Shown: piece after piece, positions 21,441-27,614 of the stretch
Position numbering within the stretch: the stretch's first letter is position 1
How the letters are laid out: each line of letters starts with the position of its first letter
DNA from: Microcaldota archaeon
Lineage (GTDB): Archaea; Micrarchaeota; Micrarchaeia; Anstonellales; Bilamarchaeaceae
Direction: 5' to 3'
Assembly (NCBI GenBank): GCA_030668565.1
Contig: DAOVFD010000002.1
Span: forward strand, 1-27,614
Length of the DNA: 27,614 nt
Notes under the pieces: model-generated
Database searches by the model: none
What the model was told of the DNA's origin: nothing
What the model saw: the letters and a program-made list of their open reading frames with translations, nothing else
Program-made: the position numbers and the translations under genes

Positions 21441-22541
21441 ATGGACATAAAGAAAACATTAATTCTGGATGTAAGCGACCCGTTATCAAAAGCCCTGACA
21501 GGAGTTCTTGATACCGGAATAGCAGTCATAGTGACAAGAAGCGGCAGGTATTATGGAATAATAGATGACAGGAACCTGAAACTTTTCCATGTGCAGAATC
21601 CTTCCAAGGTGAAATGCGACAAGGCCGTTGTCAAACCACCCGTTCTCTATACTTCAACCGGAATACTTGAAAGGGTGGATGCGTTCCTGCTCGGGCATTT
21701 CAAGGCGCTGCCGGTGGTAAACGAAAAGAAAAAACCACTGGGATTGACAACAAGGGTCGAACTTCTGCAGGACATGCTGAAAAACAAGCTGATGCTGAAA
21801 GTGGGTGTGAAGGAACTGATGAATTCCCCAGTTTACACGATAGACTACAAGAAGACTGTTGGGGAGGCAAAACTCAAGATGAAGAGATACAGGGCAAGAA
21901 GGCTGGTTGTAACCAGGATGGGAAGACCGATAGGGACTTTCTCAACCTTTGACCTGACCGTAGAGGCCATGAAGCCGAAGCGGAAGCAGAAGATGCCAAT
22001 GGTCATTTCATCAAGAAGCGGATATGATGACAAGATACTTAACGACCTTTACAGGCCTGACCTCACGACCGTCCAGTCAGATTCCACAGTGGAGGATGCT
22101 GCAAGGAGGATGATTAGAAAACAGGTCTCATCCGTGGTAGTAATGTCAGGAAAAAAGCCAGTCGGTGTTCTCTCAGCACTTGACATTTTCAAAGCCATAA
22201 AAGGCATAGTGGAAGAAAGAATGCAGATAGAAATAAGCGGTCTGAACGATGAAACGGTAATGTACAGGGATTTAATCAGGGAAAATGTCCAGAAAGTTAC
22301 GGAGAGATTCGGGGACAGTTACGGAATAAGAAGGGTTAACGTCCATGTCAAAAAAGGAAAATCAGTTTATGCAATCAATATTCTGCTGGAAGGGAATAGG
22401 GAAAGATTCAACATACGCACAGAAGGACCGTCCGTAAGGGACACGATAAATATGGCTGCGGCCGAACTCAGAAAACGTCTTGCAAGGAAAAAGCACATGA
22501 AGAAGAGCAGGAAAGTGTTAAAAAAAGGTGGCCTGCTATGA
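21441..22541 (+). CDS. Four-CBS protein with S30AE/HPF-like C-terminal domain
   Basis: The 366-residue protein has four CBS motifs in two pairs: about residues 5-55 (IAVIVTRSGRYYGIIDDRNL), 60-115 (HFKALPVVNEKKKPLGLTTR), 125-180 (RARRLVVTRMGRPIGTFSTFDL) and 200-255 (VSSVVVMSGKKPVGVLSALDIF). CBS pairs usually bind adenine nucleotides. The last 110 residues differ: VQKVTERFGDSYGIRRVNVHVK, then AINILLEGNRERFNIRTEG, then a helix and a very basic tail (RKRLARKKHMKKSRKVLKK). This strand-strand-helix pattern with a basic end recalls the ribosome hibernation-factor (S30AE) fold; that assignment is inference. If right, it would be a nucleotide-sensing ribosome-binding protein. Confidence 0.75.
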   Translation: MDIKKTLILDVSDPLSKALTGVLDTGIAVIVTRSGRYYGIIDDRNLKLFHVQNPSKVKCDKAVVKPPVLYTSTGILERVDAFLLGHFKALPVVNEKKKPLGLTTRVELLQDMLKNKLMLKVGVKELMNSPVYTIDYKKTVGEAKLKMKRYRARRLVVTRMGRPIGTFSTFDLTVEAMKPKRKQKMPMVISSRSGYDDKILNDLYRPDLTTVQSDSTVEDAARRMIRKQVSSVVVMSGKKPVGVLSALDIFKAIKGIVEERMQIEISGLNDETVMYRDLIRENVQKVTERFGDSYGIRRVNVHVKKGKSVYAINILLEGNRERFNIRTEGPSVRDTINMAAAELRKRLARKKHMKKSRKVLKKGGLL

Positions 22542-22557
22542 TATATCTGGTAATTCT

Positions 22558-23010
22558 ATGAAAAAAGGACAGGTAAGCACAGAATTGCTTGTTGTTGTGG
22601 GATTGGTGCTTCTGGTATTCATACCCCTGCTTGTTATGGTTTACTTCAAGGCAAACGAAGTAAGCGAGCAGGTAGCAACATACCAGGCAGAGCTTCTTGT
22701 TTTCAGGCTTGCGTATCTTGCAAACTCGGTAGGAAGTCTGGGAACGGATACAACCGTGTATACTGACCTCTATATTCCCCAGAATGTCGTTTACCTTAAA
22801 ACACATTCTTTTGAAAATGGCGGGGAGATAGTGCTGAGACTGACAACTGCCGAAGGTGAAAGCGAGGTTGTTGAAATAGTCAAATATCCGTTCACTACCG
22901 ATAAGAGCACGCTTGCAGAAGGTCCTGCATACGGATGGGCAAGATTCAGGATTGCAAGCCATTATGAGGAAGGGCAAATAGGAAAAATAGAGATAACACG
23001 GGAAAGCTAA
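22558..23010 (+). CDS. Class III signal peptide protein (type IV pilin-like)
   Basis: From the ATG at 22558 the 150-residue product starts MKKGQVSTELLVVVGLVLLV, a class III signal peptide: basic start, cleavage expected between Gly4 and Gln5, then the Q-x-S-x-E motif and a hydrophobic helix. Archaeal pilins of this class are cut by an EppA-type peptidase and assembled by a type IV pilus system. The rest is a strand-rich head (YTDLYIPQNVVYLKTHSF, GGEIVLRLTT) ending KIEITRES, with no cysteines. The pilus assembly genes are not nearby, so it may be a pseudopilin. An in-frame ATG at 22528 would overlap the CBS gene and place the signal peptide badly. Confidence 0.8.
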   Translation: MKKGQVSTELLVVVGLVLLVFIPLLVMVYFKANEVSEQVATYQAELLVFRLAYLANSVGSLGTDTTVYTDLYIPQNVVYLKTHSFENGGEIVLRLTTAEGESEVVEIVKYPFTTDKSTLAEGPAYGWARFRIASHYEEGQIGKIEITRES

Positions 23011-23016
23011 CCTCAT

Positions 23017-23094
23017 AATTTAAAAAACCATGGTTGCATATTCATCTCACCCGAGCGGACTACCAGGGTAAAACCGGTAGGAGGGCTTGATTCT
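23017..23094 (+). promoter_or_regulatory. Structured leader of the L1-P0-L12 operon
   Basis: AATTTAAAAAA at 23017-23027 is the likely TATA box. The leader contains a hairpin: CTACC (23060-23064), bulged A, GG, loop GTAAAA (23068-23073), CC, GGTAG (23076-23080). It may be extended by AGC (23054-23056) with GCT (23085-23087) across an internal loop GGA/GAGG. The GGAGG ribosome binding site (23079-23083) partly lies in this structure. L1 is known to repress its own mRNA in methanogens, so this is a candidate regulatory site. Confidence 0.45.
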
Positions 23095-23730
23095 ATGGAC
23101 AGAAAAAAGCTTACAGAGGCTATAAGCAAAGCCTTGGAAGACAAAGGAAAAAGAAAATTCAATCAAAGTATAGAGCTAATTATAAACACGAGAGGGGTTG
23201 ATTTCTCCAAGAGCGAAAACAGGGTAAACATAGATATACTTCTTCCAAAAGGAAAAGGAGGAAAGGAACTGAAGGCAGCGGTTATAGCGGAAAAGATGAT
23301 AGCAGACCAGGCAAAGAAGGGCGGCGCAGATTTGGTGATTCCTCCAGAGGATTTGTCATCTTATGCAGAACCCAAAAAACTGAAAGACCTTGCGGAGAAC
23401 TATTTCCTTCTTGCACAACCGAACCTTATGGGCCAGGTTGCAAAATCACTCGGTCAGTATCTTGGTAAGAGGGGAAAGTTGCCAAGACCAATTGTCGGGG
23501 ACGTAATGGATTTGATAAACAAGTCAAAAAACTCCATAAGAGTGGCAACAAAAGGGAAATATCTTCCGGTTCTTCAGGCCTTTGTTGGAACAGAGAAAAT
23601 GACAGCAGAGGAACTTACGGATAATGCAGAAGCGATTTACGATGCAGTGAAAAACAAGATTGGCGGTGAAGGAAACGTAAAATCGGTTTACGTTAAACTT
23701 ACGATGGGAAGGCCGATTAAAGTCGGGTGA
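23095..23730 (+). CDS. rpl1: Large ribosomal subunit protein L1
   Basis: The 211-residue product is L1, which forms the mobile stalk at the E site of the 50S subunit. The archaeal start reads MDRKKLTEAISKALEDKGKR, followed by FNQSIELIINTRGVDFSKSENRV. The central domain has FFLLAQPNLMGQVAKSLGQYLGKRGKLPRPI, and the end FVGTEKMTAEELTDNAEAIYDAV and KSVYVKLTMGRPIKVG is the conserved C-terminal part. Length is typical. The usual upstream neighbour L11 is missing; a pilin-like gene is there instead. The stop codon overlaps the ribosome binding site (GGTGAT) of P0. Confidence 0.96.
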   Translation: MDRKKLTEAISKALEDKGKRKFNQSIELIINTRGVDFSKSENRVNIDILLPKGKGGKELKAAVIAEKMIADQAKKGGADLVIPPEDLSSYAEPKKLKDLAENYFLLAQPNLMGQVAKSLGQYLGKRGKLPRPIVGDVMDLINKSKNSIRVATKGKYLPVLQAFVGTEKMTAEELTDNAEAIYDAVKNKIGGEGNVKSVYVKLTMGRPIKVG

Positions 23731-23735
23731 TTGCA

Positions 23736-24857
23736 ATGGTGTACAAATCAAACCCTGAAAAGAAGGCTGTCAAGGAAAAAATAGCCAAAGTAAAAGAAAC
23801 CATAGATGAAATGAAGAACTATAAGACAGTTGCACTACTCAGTCTTGAAAAACTGCCGGATTCGCTTTTACAATTGCTCAGGAAAAAAATAAGGGATGAC
23901 GGCGGAAAGGTAAGAATACTCAGGAAGGCAGTCATAACGAGAGTATTGGAATCAAACCCGAAACTGAAGGAAAAGGTTTCAGAATGCGAAAGACCCGTTG
24001 CACTGATTCTTACGAACTGGTCACCTTACCAGTTGAACAAGTTCCTGAAGGAGAACAAGAAGAACAGGGCAGCAAAGGCAGGCGAAATTGCACCTTCGGA
24101 AATAGTTGTTCCTGAAGGTGAAACCGATTTGCCTCCGGGTCCGGCACTCTCAGAGCTTAAAGCCGGTGGCGTTAGCGTTCAGATAAAGGGAGGAAAAATA
24201 GTAATTGCAAAAGACAGTGTGATTGCAGAGAAAGGGGACAAGATAACGGCTCCGAAGGCAAAGGCATTGCAGACACTTGGAGTCATGCCTTTCCAGATGA
24301 GAGCAAAGCTTGTATTCGGTTTCGATGGGGAATACAGTTATGCAAGCGAGCTGCTTGATATATGCGATACAATCAATAACGATCTTCAGTCATCACTTAA
24401 GGAGGCATTCAATCTTTCCGTTAACGCGGATTACCCGACTTCCCTGAGTGCTGAATACCTGCTTCAGGAAGCGTTCAGGCAGGCACTTAATACTGCCGTC
24501 AATGGTGACCTCTACAGTGTTGTTACTGTTGATGAGCTTCTGCTTAAGGCATTGAGGGAAGGTAAGGCACTTTCTGATGTATCTCCTGAGGAAAAAGCCG
24601 AAGAGGCTCCTAAGGAAGAGACTCCGAAAGAAGAGGAGAAAAAGGAAGAAGCTCCAAAGGTTGAAGAAAAGAAGGAGGAAGTCCCCAAGGCTGAAAAAGC
24701 AGAGGAAAAACCTGCTGAAAAGAAAAAAGAAGATGTTCCTAAAAAGAAGGAGAAACCTCCTGAGAAGAAAGAAGAAAAAAAGAAGGAGAAAAAACCTGCC
24801 AAGGAAAAAAAGAAAACTCCGAAGGCAGAGAAAAAAGAGGATGTTAAAAAAGAATAA
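23736..24857 (+). CDS. rpl10: Large ribosomal subunit protein P0 (L10)
   Basis: A 373-residue P0 from the ATG at 23736, five bases after GGTGAT; a GTG nine bases earlier would overlap rpl1. P0 is the base of the stalk that carries L12 dimers and recruits translational GTPases. Conserved parts are KVKETIDEMKNYKTVALLSL, LPPGPALSELKAGGVSVQIKGGKI and a spur with helices (NFNLSVNADYP-like segments, DYPTSLSAEYLLQEAF) that bind L12. From about residue 285 the last 89 residues are almost only Glu, Lys, Pro and Ala, an unusually long tail. It ends KKEDVKKE and does not carry the GLxxLFG end that L12 here has and that many archaeal P0 proteins share. Confidence 0.94.
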   Translation: MVYKSNPEKKAVKEKIAKVKETIDEMKNYKTVALLSLEKLPDSLLQLLRKKIRDDGGKVRILRKAVITRVLESNPKLKEKVSECERPVALILTNWSPYQLNKFLKENKKNRAAKAGEIAPSEIVVPEGETDLPPGPALSELKAGGVSVQIKGGKIVIAKDSVIAEKGDKITAPKAKALQTLGVMPFQMRAKLVFGFDGEYSYASELLDICDTINNDLQSSLKEAFNLSVNADYPTSLSAEYLLQEAFRQALNTAVNGDLYSVVTVDELLLKALREGKALSDVSPEEKAEEAPKEETPKEEEKKEEAPKVEEKKEEVPKAEKAEEKPAEKKKEDVPKKKEKPPEKKEEKKKEKKPAKEKKKTPKAEKKEDVKKE

Positions 24858-24872
24858 TTAAAGGTGATAGAT

Positions 24873-25190
24873 ATGACGAAGGTAGACCCATACTTGCATG
24901 CTGTGCTTCTATTGCACGGTGCTGGAAAGGAAGTAACAAAGGAGAACATCGTAAGCGTTATCAAGGCTAGCGGTGCGGAAGCCGATGACGCAAAAGCGAA
25001 AGTTCTTGCTGATGCGGTAAAAGACGTCAACTTCGAAGACCTTCTGAAGAATGTTGCAGTGGCAGCAGCGGCACCTGCAGCAGCTCCGGCACCCGCAGGC
25101 GGTGAGGCAAAGAAGAAGGAAGAGAAGAAAGAGGACGAAGGCAAGAAAGAAGAGCAGGCTGCTGAAGGACTCGCCAATCTGTTTGGTTAG
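24873..25190 (+). CDS. rpl12: Large ribosomal subunit protein L12 (P1)
   Basis: The 105-residue product is the archaeal P1/L12 stalk protein. The helical dimerisation domain reads YLHAVLLLHGAGKEVTKENI and SGAEADDAKAKVLADAVKDV, followed by FEDLLKNVAVAAAAPAAAPAP. A charged hinge EAKKKEEKKEDEGKKEEQ and the factor-binding end AAEGLANLFG follow. GGTGAT ends four bases before the ATG at 24873; a GTG within that site is not the start. It is the last gene of the L1-P0-L12 operon, followed by a T-rich terminator. Confidence 0.96.
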   Translation: MTKVDPYLHAVLLLHGAGKEVTKENIVSVIKASGAEADDAKAKVLADAVKDVNFEDLLKNVAVAAAAPAAAPAPAGGEAKKKEEKKEDEGKKEEQAAEGLANLFG

Positions 25191-25214
25191 TCTTCTTTAT
25201 TTTTTTATTTTATT
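25191..25214 (+). terminator. T-rich terminator of the stalk operon
   Basis: TCTTCTTTATTTTTTTATTT begins at the base after the rpl12 stop codon and continues with ATT. The 7-T run is a good archaeal intrinsic terminator. Confidence 0.6.
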
Positions 25215-25222
25215 GTGATGCT

Positions 25223-25621
25223 ATGCAGTTTAGAAAACTGATAACCCTATTTTTATTTCTTTCACTATTTGGATGTGTTGAAACCCCTGAGTTTACTACT
25301 GATTTGCCTCCAGGTTATATGTGGACTTGCACTTTTATTCTGGAAGACACGGAGAAAATCACTCTTGAGGTTAATTCTTCAGGACCGGTCACAATACTTT
25401 TCACAGAATATGATATTACTGGTACAGAAATAGTGGATGGCGAGATGTATCTTGAAATGCCAAGCCACGGATTCGAAGCCAATGTTACCGATTATCAAAA
25501 AACCCTAACTCTTAAAGAAGGAGCATATGATTTTGTTGTGCAGAATGAAGGTGAAAAAACTGTTTTCATTACAATCAGAAGCAGGGATTTAAAGGATTGT
25601 TTCGAGGAAGAAAGCGAGTAA
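25223..25621 (+). CDS. Small secreted lipoprotein
   Basis: A 132-residue exported protein with signal peptide and lipobox SLFGC (cysteine at residue 18). The mature part is one strand-rich domain: YMWTCTFILEDTEKITLEVN, GPVTILFTEYD, EANVTDYQKTLTLKEGAYDF and VFITIRSRD. It looks like an eight-stranded beta-sandwich and is reminiscent of GOLD-type domains, but I cannot assign it. Two cysteines remain after cleavage (WTCTF, KDCFEE), near the two ends of the domain, and could bond. GTGAT six bases before the ATG is the ribosome binding site. It is separated from the ribosomal operon by a terminator. Confidence 0.7.
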   Translation: MQFRKLITLFLFLSLFGCVETPEFTTDLPPGYMWTCTFILEDTEKITLEVNSSGPVTILFTEYDITGTEIVDGEMYLEMPSHGFEANVTDYQKTLTLKEGAYDFVVQNEGEKTVFITIRSRDLKDCFEEESE

Positions 25622-25640
25622 ACCACAATAGTCGTAACCT

Positions 25641-25687
25641 ATTTAAACATTTGTCTTAATTATCTCATCAGCAATGGTGGGCATTTT
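25641..25687 (+). promoter_or_regulatory. Promoter of the HTH regulator gene
   Basis: CTATTTAAAC at about 25639-25648 is a TATA box candidate 40-49 bases before the ATG at 25688; GGTGG ends eight bases before that ATG. Confidence 0.4.
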
Positions 25688-26377
25688 ATGGAAAAGATAA
25701 AGATGGAAATAGCCGGAGAAATATCCCTTTCCGAAGACCCCGGCAGTACGATGAGAAAATGGAGAGAGATATTTGAAATAAGCCAGGTTGGGCTTGCCAA
25801 GTACCTTAAGATAACCGTCTCAACCATAAGTGACTACGAGGGCAGCCGGAGGAAATCACCAGGGACTGCAGTCGTAAAGCGTTTCGTGAACTCACTTTTC
25901 GAAATAGACAAGGCAAACGGAGGCAGGATTTCCCAGAAATTCACCGAAAAGGAGAGGCCACCGGACGATTACTTTGAAGTGCACGAGTTCGCAAGAAGCA
26001 TCACCCTCAAGGATTTCGTCAGCCTGATAAAGGGAAAGGTCATAACGAATGCCGACCTTCTTGAGTCAAAGAAACTTTACGGCTACACTCTTATAGACAG
26101 TATAAAAGTTATCCTTGACATGCCATTTTCCTACTTCCAGAACCTTTACGGCAATGTCAACGAGAGAGCATTCGTTTTCATGGGCGTAAGCACCGGAAGG
26201 AGCCCTTTCGTTGTTGTAAGGGTAAGCTCTTCAAAGCCGTCTGCAATAGTCCTGCACAATATAGAACCAAATAAAATCGACAAGCTTGCAATGAAGATAT
26301 CTGAAAGGGAAAGGATACCGATGATTGTGAGCAAGATGCCTGTTGAGGAAATAAAGAACGCTCTGAACAGAATCTAG
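25688..26377 (+). CDS. Archaeal helix-turn-helix transcriptional regulator (XRE-like)
   Basis: The 229-residue product has a Cro/C1-type helix-turn-helix at residues 20-55: MRKWREIFEISQVGLAKYLK, then ITVSTISDYEGSRRKSPG, with the recognition helix around TVSTISDYE. A C-terminal domain of about 150 residues follows. It includes FHEFARSITLKDFVSLIKGKVI-like text (VHEFARSITLKDFVSLIKGK), VFMGVSTGRSPFVVVRVSSSKPSAIVLHN and RERIPMIVSKMPVEEIKNAL. This arrangement matches a conserved family of archaeal predicted regulators whose C-terminal part may sense a ligand. Targets are unknown. Its stop is two bases from the stop of the convergent orphan gene. Confidence 0.82.
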   Translation: MEKIKMEIAGEISLSEDPGSTMRKWREIFEISQVGLAKYLKITVSTISDYEGSRRKSPGTAVVKRFVNSLFEIDKANGGRISQKFTEKERPPDDYFEVHEFARSITLKDFVSLIKGKVITNADLLESKKLYGYTLIDSIKVILDMPFSYFQNLYGNVNERAFVFMGVSTGRSPFVVVRVSSSKPSAIVLHNIEPNKIDKLAMKISERERIPMIVSKMPVEEIKNALNRI

Positions 26378-26379
26378 TT

Positions 26380-27054
26380 TTATTCAATCCCGAGGTTATC
26401 CTTTACTACTCTTTCCAGAACAAGGTCGCTGAACAGCATCTGGTCTTCCCCCGGACTGCTGAGTCTTGCTCCTATTTTGCTTGCTATTTTTTCAATCTGT
26501 TTAAATGCAGCTTCAGGATTTTCAACAAAACCCCTTGCGCATGCAGTCATTGTATGGATATATTCTATTCTGGAAATTTTTATGAGTCCTTCGAGTGCAT
26601 CAAGGGATTTATCCGGGTTCGTATTCCTGATTCTATCCAGAAAATCCAGAGCCAGTCTTTCATTTTCAGTAGCCAGGAGTATTTCAACAGCGCTTGCCAG
26701 GGCCTTGCCCTTTACTGCGGAATTACAGGATACAATCTCGTTTGTTATTGCAGTTCCGCTTTCCAGTTCACCCTCCTCAAGTTCTATCGAGTTAAAGAAA
26801 ATTCCGACAAATCTGTTAAAATCACCAGGAGAAGATAATTTGGCCATCCCGTCCGCTATTGCCTCTGTGCAGTTTTCCTTTTCCCTGATTATGTCAATAA
26901 GAGCTGATTTTTCACCAAAAACCTTTGTTGCAGTCTTCGCTGCGGTTTCCCTGAATTCTTTTTTAAGAACAGACTTCCTGTATCTCCTCTTCATCTGTGC
27001 CGGGCTTTCCGCCTGATGAACAAACTGATTAGTGTCTTCACGGCTTCTTCTCAT
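26380..27054 (-). CDS. Helical protein of unknown function
   Basis: A 224-residue soluble protein. The first 30 residues are basic and polar (MRRSREDTNQFVHQ, MKRRYRKSVLKKEFRE). The rest is a run of amphipathic helices, with EKSALIDIIREKENCTEAIA, AVKGKALASAVEILLATENE, LDALEGLIKISRIEYIHTMT and EAAFKQIEKIASKIGARLSS, which suggests an ARM/HEAT-like helical repeat array (inference). Four cysteines are spread out, with no zinc motif. GGGAG precedes the ATG, and two TATA-like elements lie on the minus strand at 27083-27100. I recognise no family. It lies between Pth2 and the HTH regulator. Confidence 0.65.
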   Translation of the reverse strand: MRRSREDTNQFVHQAESPAQMKRRYRKSVLKKEFRETAAKTATKVFGEKSALIDIIREKENCTEAIADGMAKLSSPGDFNRFVGIFFNSIELEEGELESGTAITNEIVSCNSAVKGKALASAVEILLATENERLALDFLDRIRNTNPDKSLDALEGLIKISRIEYIHTMTACARGFVENPEAAFKQIEKIASKIGARLSSPGEDQMLFSDLVLERVVKDNLGIE

Positions 27055-27101
27055 AGTCTCCCTCTCACTGTTAATATGTATGTTATAAAATGTTTATAAA
27101 T

Positions 27102-27455
27102 CTAGAGGAGTTTCAGTTTCCCAAACAATTCGTCAAGTTTTTTCTCTTCCCATGGGCCTGCCCCGAAGCAGGTTACGGTGCCGGGTTCTATCTGCGTATG
27201 CCCCGCATCCCTTATCAGTTCCGCAGGAATCTCCTCTCTTTTTGCGAGTTCAAAATATTCGTGAAGCTCCTGTTCGCTATTTACTTTCAGTACGATTTTT
27301 TTCTGCCCTTCCCTTTCCCATGCTTTTGCAACTTCGGGGTGTGCCCTTTCTGTTTTTTTGAACGCAGCAAGTGAAGCATGGGAAGATTGTGCAGCCAGCT
27401 TGCCCTTTCCCATCTTCAAATCCGCACGAATCACTATTACCTGCTTGTACATCAT
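27102..27455 (-). CDS. pth2: Peptidyl-tRNA hydrolase 2
   Basis: The 117-residue product is the archaeal/eukaryotic type Pth2, which releases tRNA from stalled peptidyl-tRNA. Signature parts are YKQVIVIRADLKMGKGKLAA then QSSHASLAAF, KKIVLKVNSEQELHEYFELA, IPAELIRDAGHTQIEPGTVTC and FGAGPWEEKKLDELFGKLKLL. Conserved residues seen are K in MGKGKLAAQ, the H and A of SHAS, the D of RDAGHTQ, and the T of GTVTC. Length is normal. GGTGAA directly precedes the double ATG; either ATG would work. The start overlaps the stop of the upstream gene by four bases (ATGA), so the two are translationally coupled. Confidence 0.95.
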   Translation of the reverse strand: MMYKQVIVIRADLKMGKGKLAAQSSHASLAAFKKTERAHPEVAKAWEREGQKKIVLKVNSEQELHEYFELAKREEIPAELIRDAGHTQIEPGTVTCFGAGPWEEKKLDELFGKLKLL

Positions 27456-27614
27456 TTCACCGTCTTTATTGCAAGCTTCACATGCCTTCCGTCAATCACG
27501 TCTTCCTTCATTTTTGAAACCGATTTGAACTCTATGCTCTTTGCGTTAACCCCTCTCTTAAGCATATTCTCATTTTTGCTTATTATCCCTTCTATTTCGC
27601 TTTCCCCGGCGATA
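27452..27614 (-). CDS. C-terminal end of an unidentified protein, clipped at the right edge
   Basis: An open minus-strand frame of 53 codons enters from the right edge and stops with a TGA that overlaps the pth2 ATG. The end reads NENMLKRGVNAKSIEFKSVS then KMKEDVIDGRHVKLAIKTVK. The pattern of a helix, 'VNAKSIEF' strand and 'GRHVKLAI' strand is reminiscent of the C-terminal tail of some archaeal class I aminoacyl-tRNA synthetases, but with so little sequence this is only a guess. The coupled stop/start and continuous frame make it a real gene in the pth2 operon. Confidence 0.6.
   Translation of the reverse strand, partial: IAGESEIEGIISKNENMLKRGVNAKSIEFKSVSKMKEDVIDGRHVKLAIKTVK

Noticed and set aside
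23011..23094. A riboswitch in the L1 leader.
   Set aside because: The leader is too short for a known ligand-binding class; a protein-binding hairpin is the simpler reading.
24512..25177. Long minus-strand open frame opposite the P0 tail and L12.
   Set aside because: It is Ser/Phe-rich low-complexity text, the mirror of Lys/Glu-rich codons, and the plus-strand genes are certain.
1..27614. CRISPR arrays, insertion sequences, integrase or toxin-antitoxin genes.
   Set aside because: No regularly spaced repeats, transposase motifs or integrase motifs were found on either strand.

Overview
The window is ordinary-looking chromosome from an archaeon, most likely a small-genome lineage of the DPANN or deep euryarchaeal kind. 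The archaeal signature genes are TFB, Orc1/Cdc6, clamp-loader small subunit, aIF2-gamma, S6e, L1-P0-L12, Sec61-beta, aTrm56 and Pth2. Genes are packed tightly, with many convergent ends overlapping by a few bases. Ribosome binding sites are mostly GGTGA-type. Promoters are TATA boxes about 25-45 bases before the start, several of them apparently leaderless. I cannot name the species. No CRISPR array, insertion sequence or rRNA was seen.

Left part (1-9.7 kb). A clipped minus-strand gene is followed by two tandem paralogous lipoproteins (227-1090, 1603-2514) with a small basic minus-strand gene between them. Then come a phosphoglucosamine/phosphomannomutase-type enzyme, an MFS permease plus the tRNA C56 methylase aTrm56, an orphan protein, and Sec61-beta (6411-6572, a 53-residue gene). 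A minus-strand operon orc1/cdc6 - winged-helix protein - HD phosphohydrolase may join replication initiation to nucleotide metabolism.

Middle (9.7-14.7 kb). A lipoprotein, a CPA2-type cation/proton antiporter and a Yip1-type membrane protein are followed by an intron-containing tRNA-Ser(GCT) on the minus strand. The last 17 bases of this tRNA, starting exactly at the discriminator base, are repeated 594 bp away just after the antiporter gene, which is the geometry of an integration scar. Directly upstream of the tRNA are two roughly 50-base units that each begin with the tRNA's own acceptor 5' strand and enclose a hairpin. The translation genes S6e and aIF2-gamma and a small duplicated-motif protein follow.

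Right part (14.7-27.6 kb). TFB (behind two palindromic TATA elements), the clamp-loader small subunit, a surface protein, a KaiC/Rad55-like ATPase and SepF read rightward and meet ScpA and a secreted beta-propeller lipoprotein reading leftward. After these come a four-CBS protein with a possible ribosome-hibernation-like tail, a class III signal peptide (pilin-like) protein, the L1-P0-L12 stalk operon with a structured L1 leader, a lipoprotein, an archaeal HTH regulator, an orphan helical protein, Pth2 and a clipped gene.

The most unusual region is 11928-12773, combining the tRNA-Ser 3' duplication, the intron and the tandem acceptor-stem look-alikes. Calls rest on reading motifs by eye; no database search was possible.
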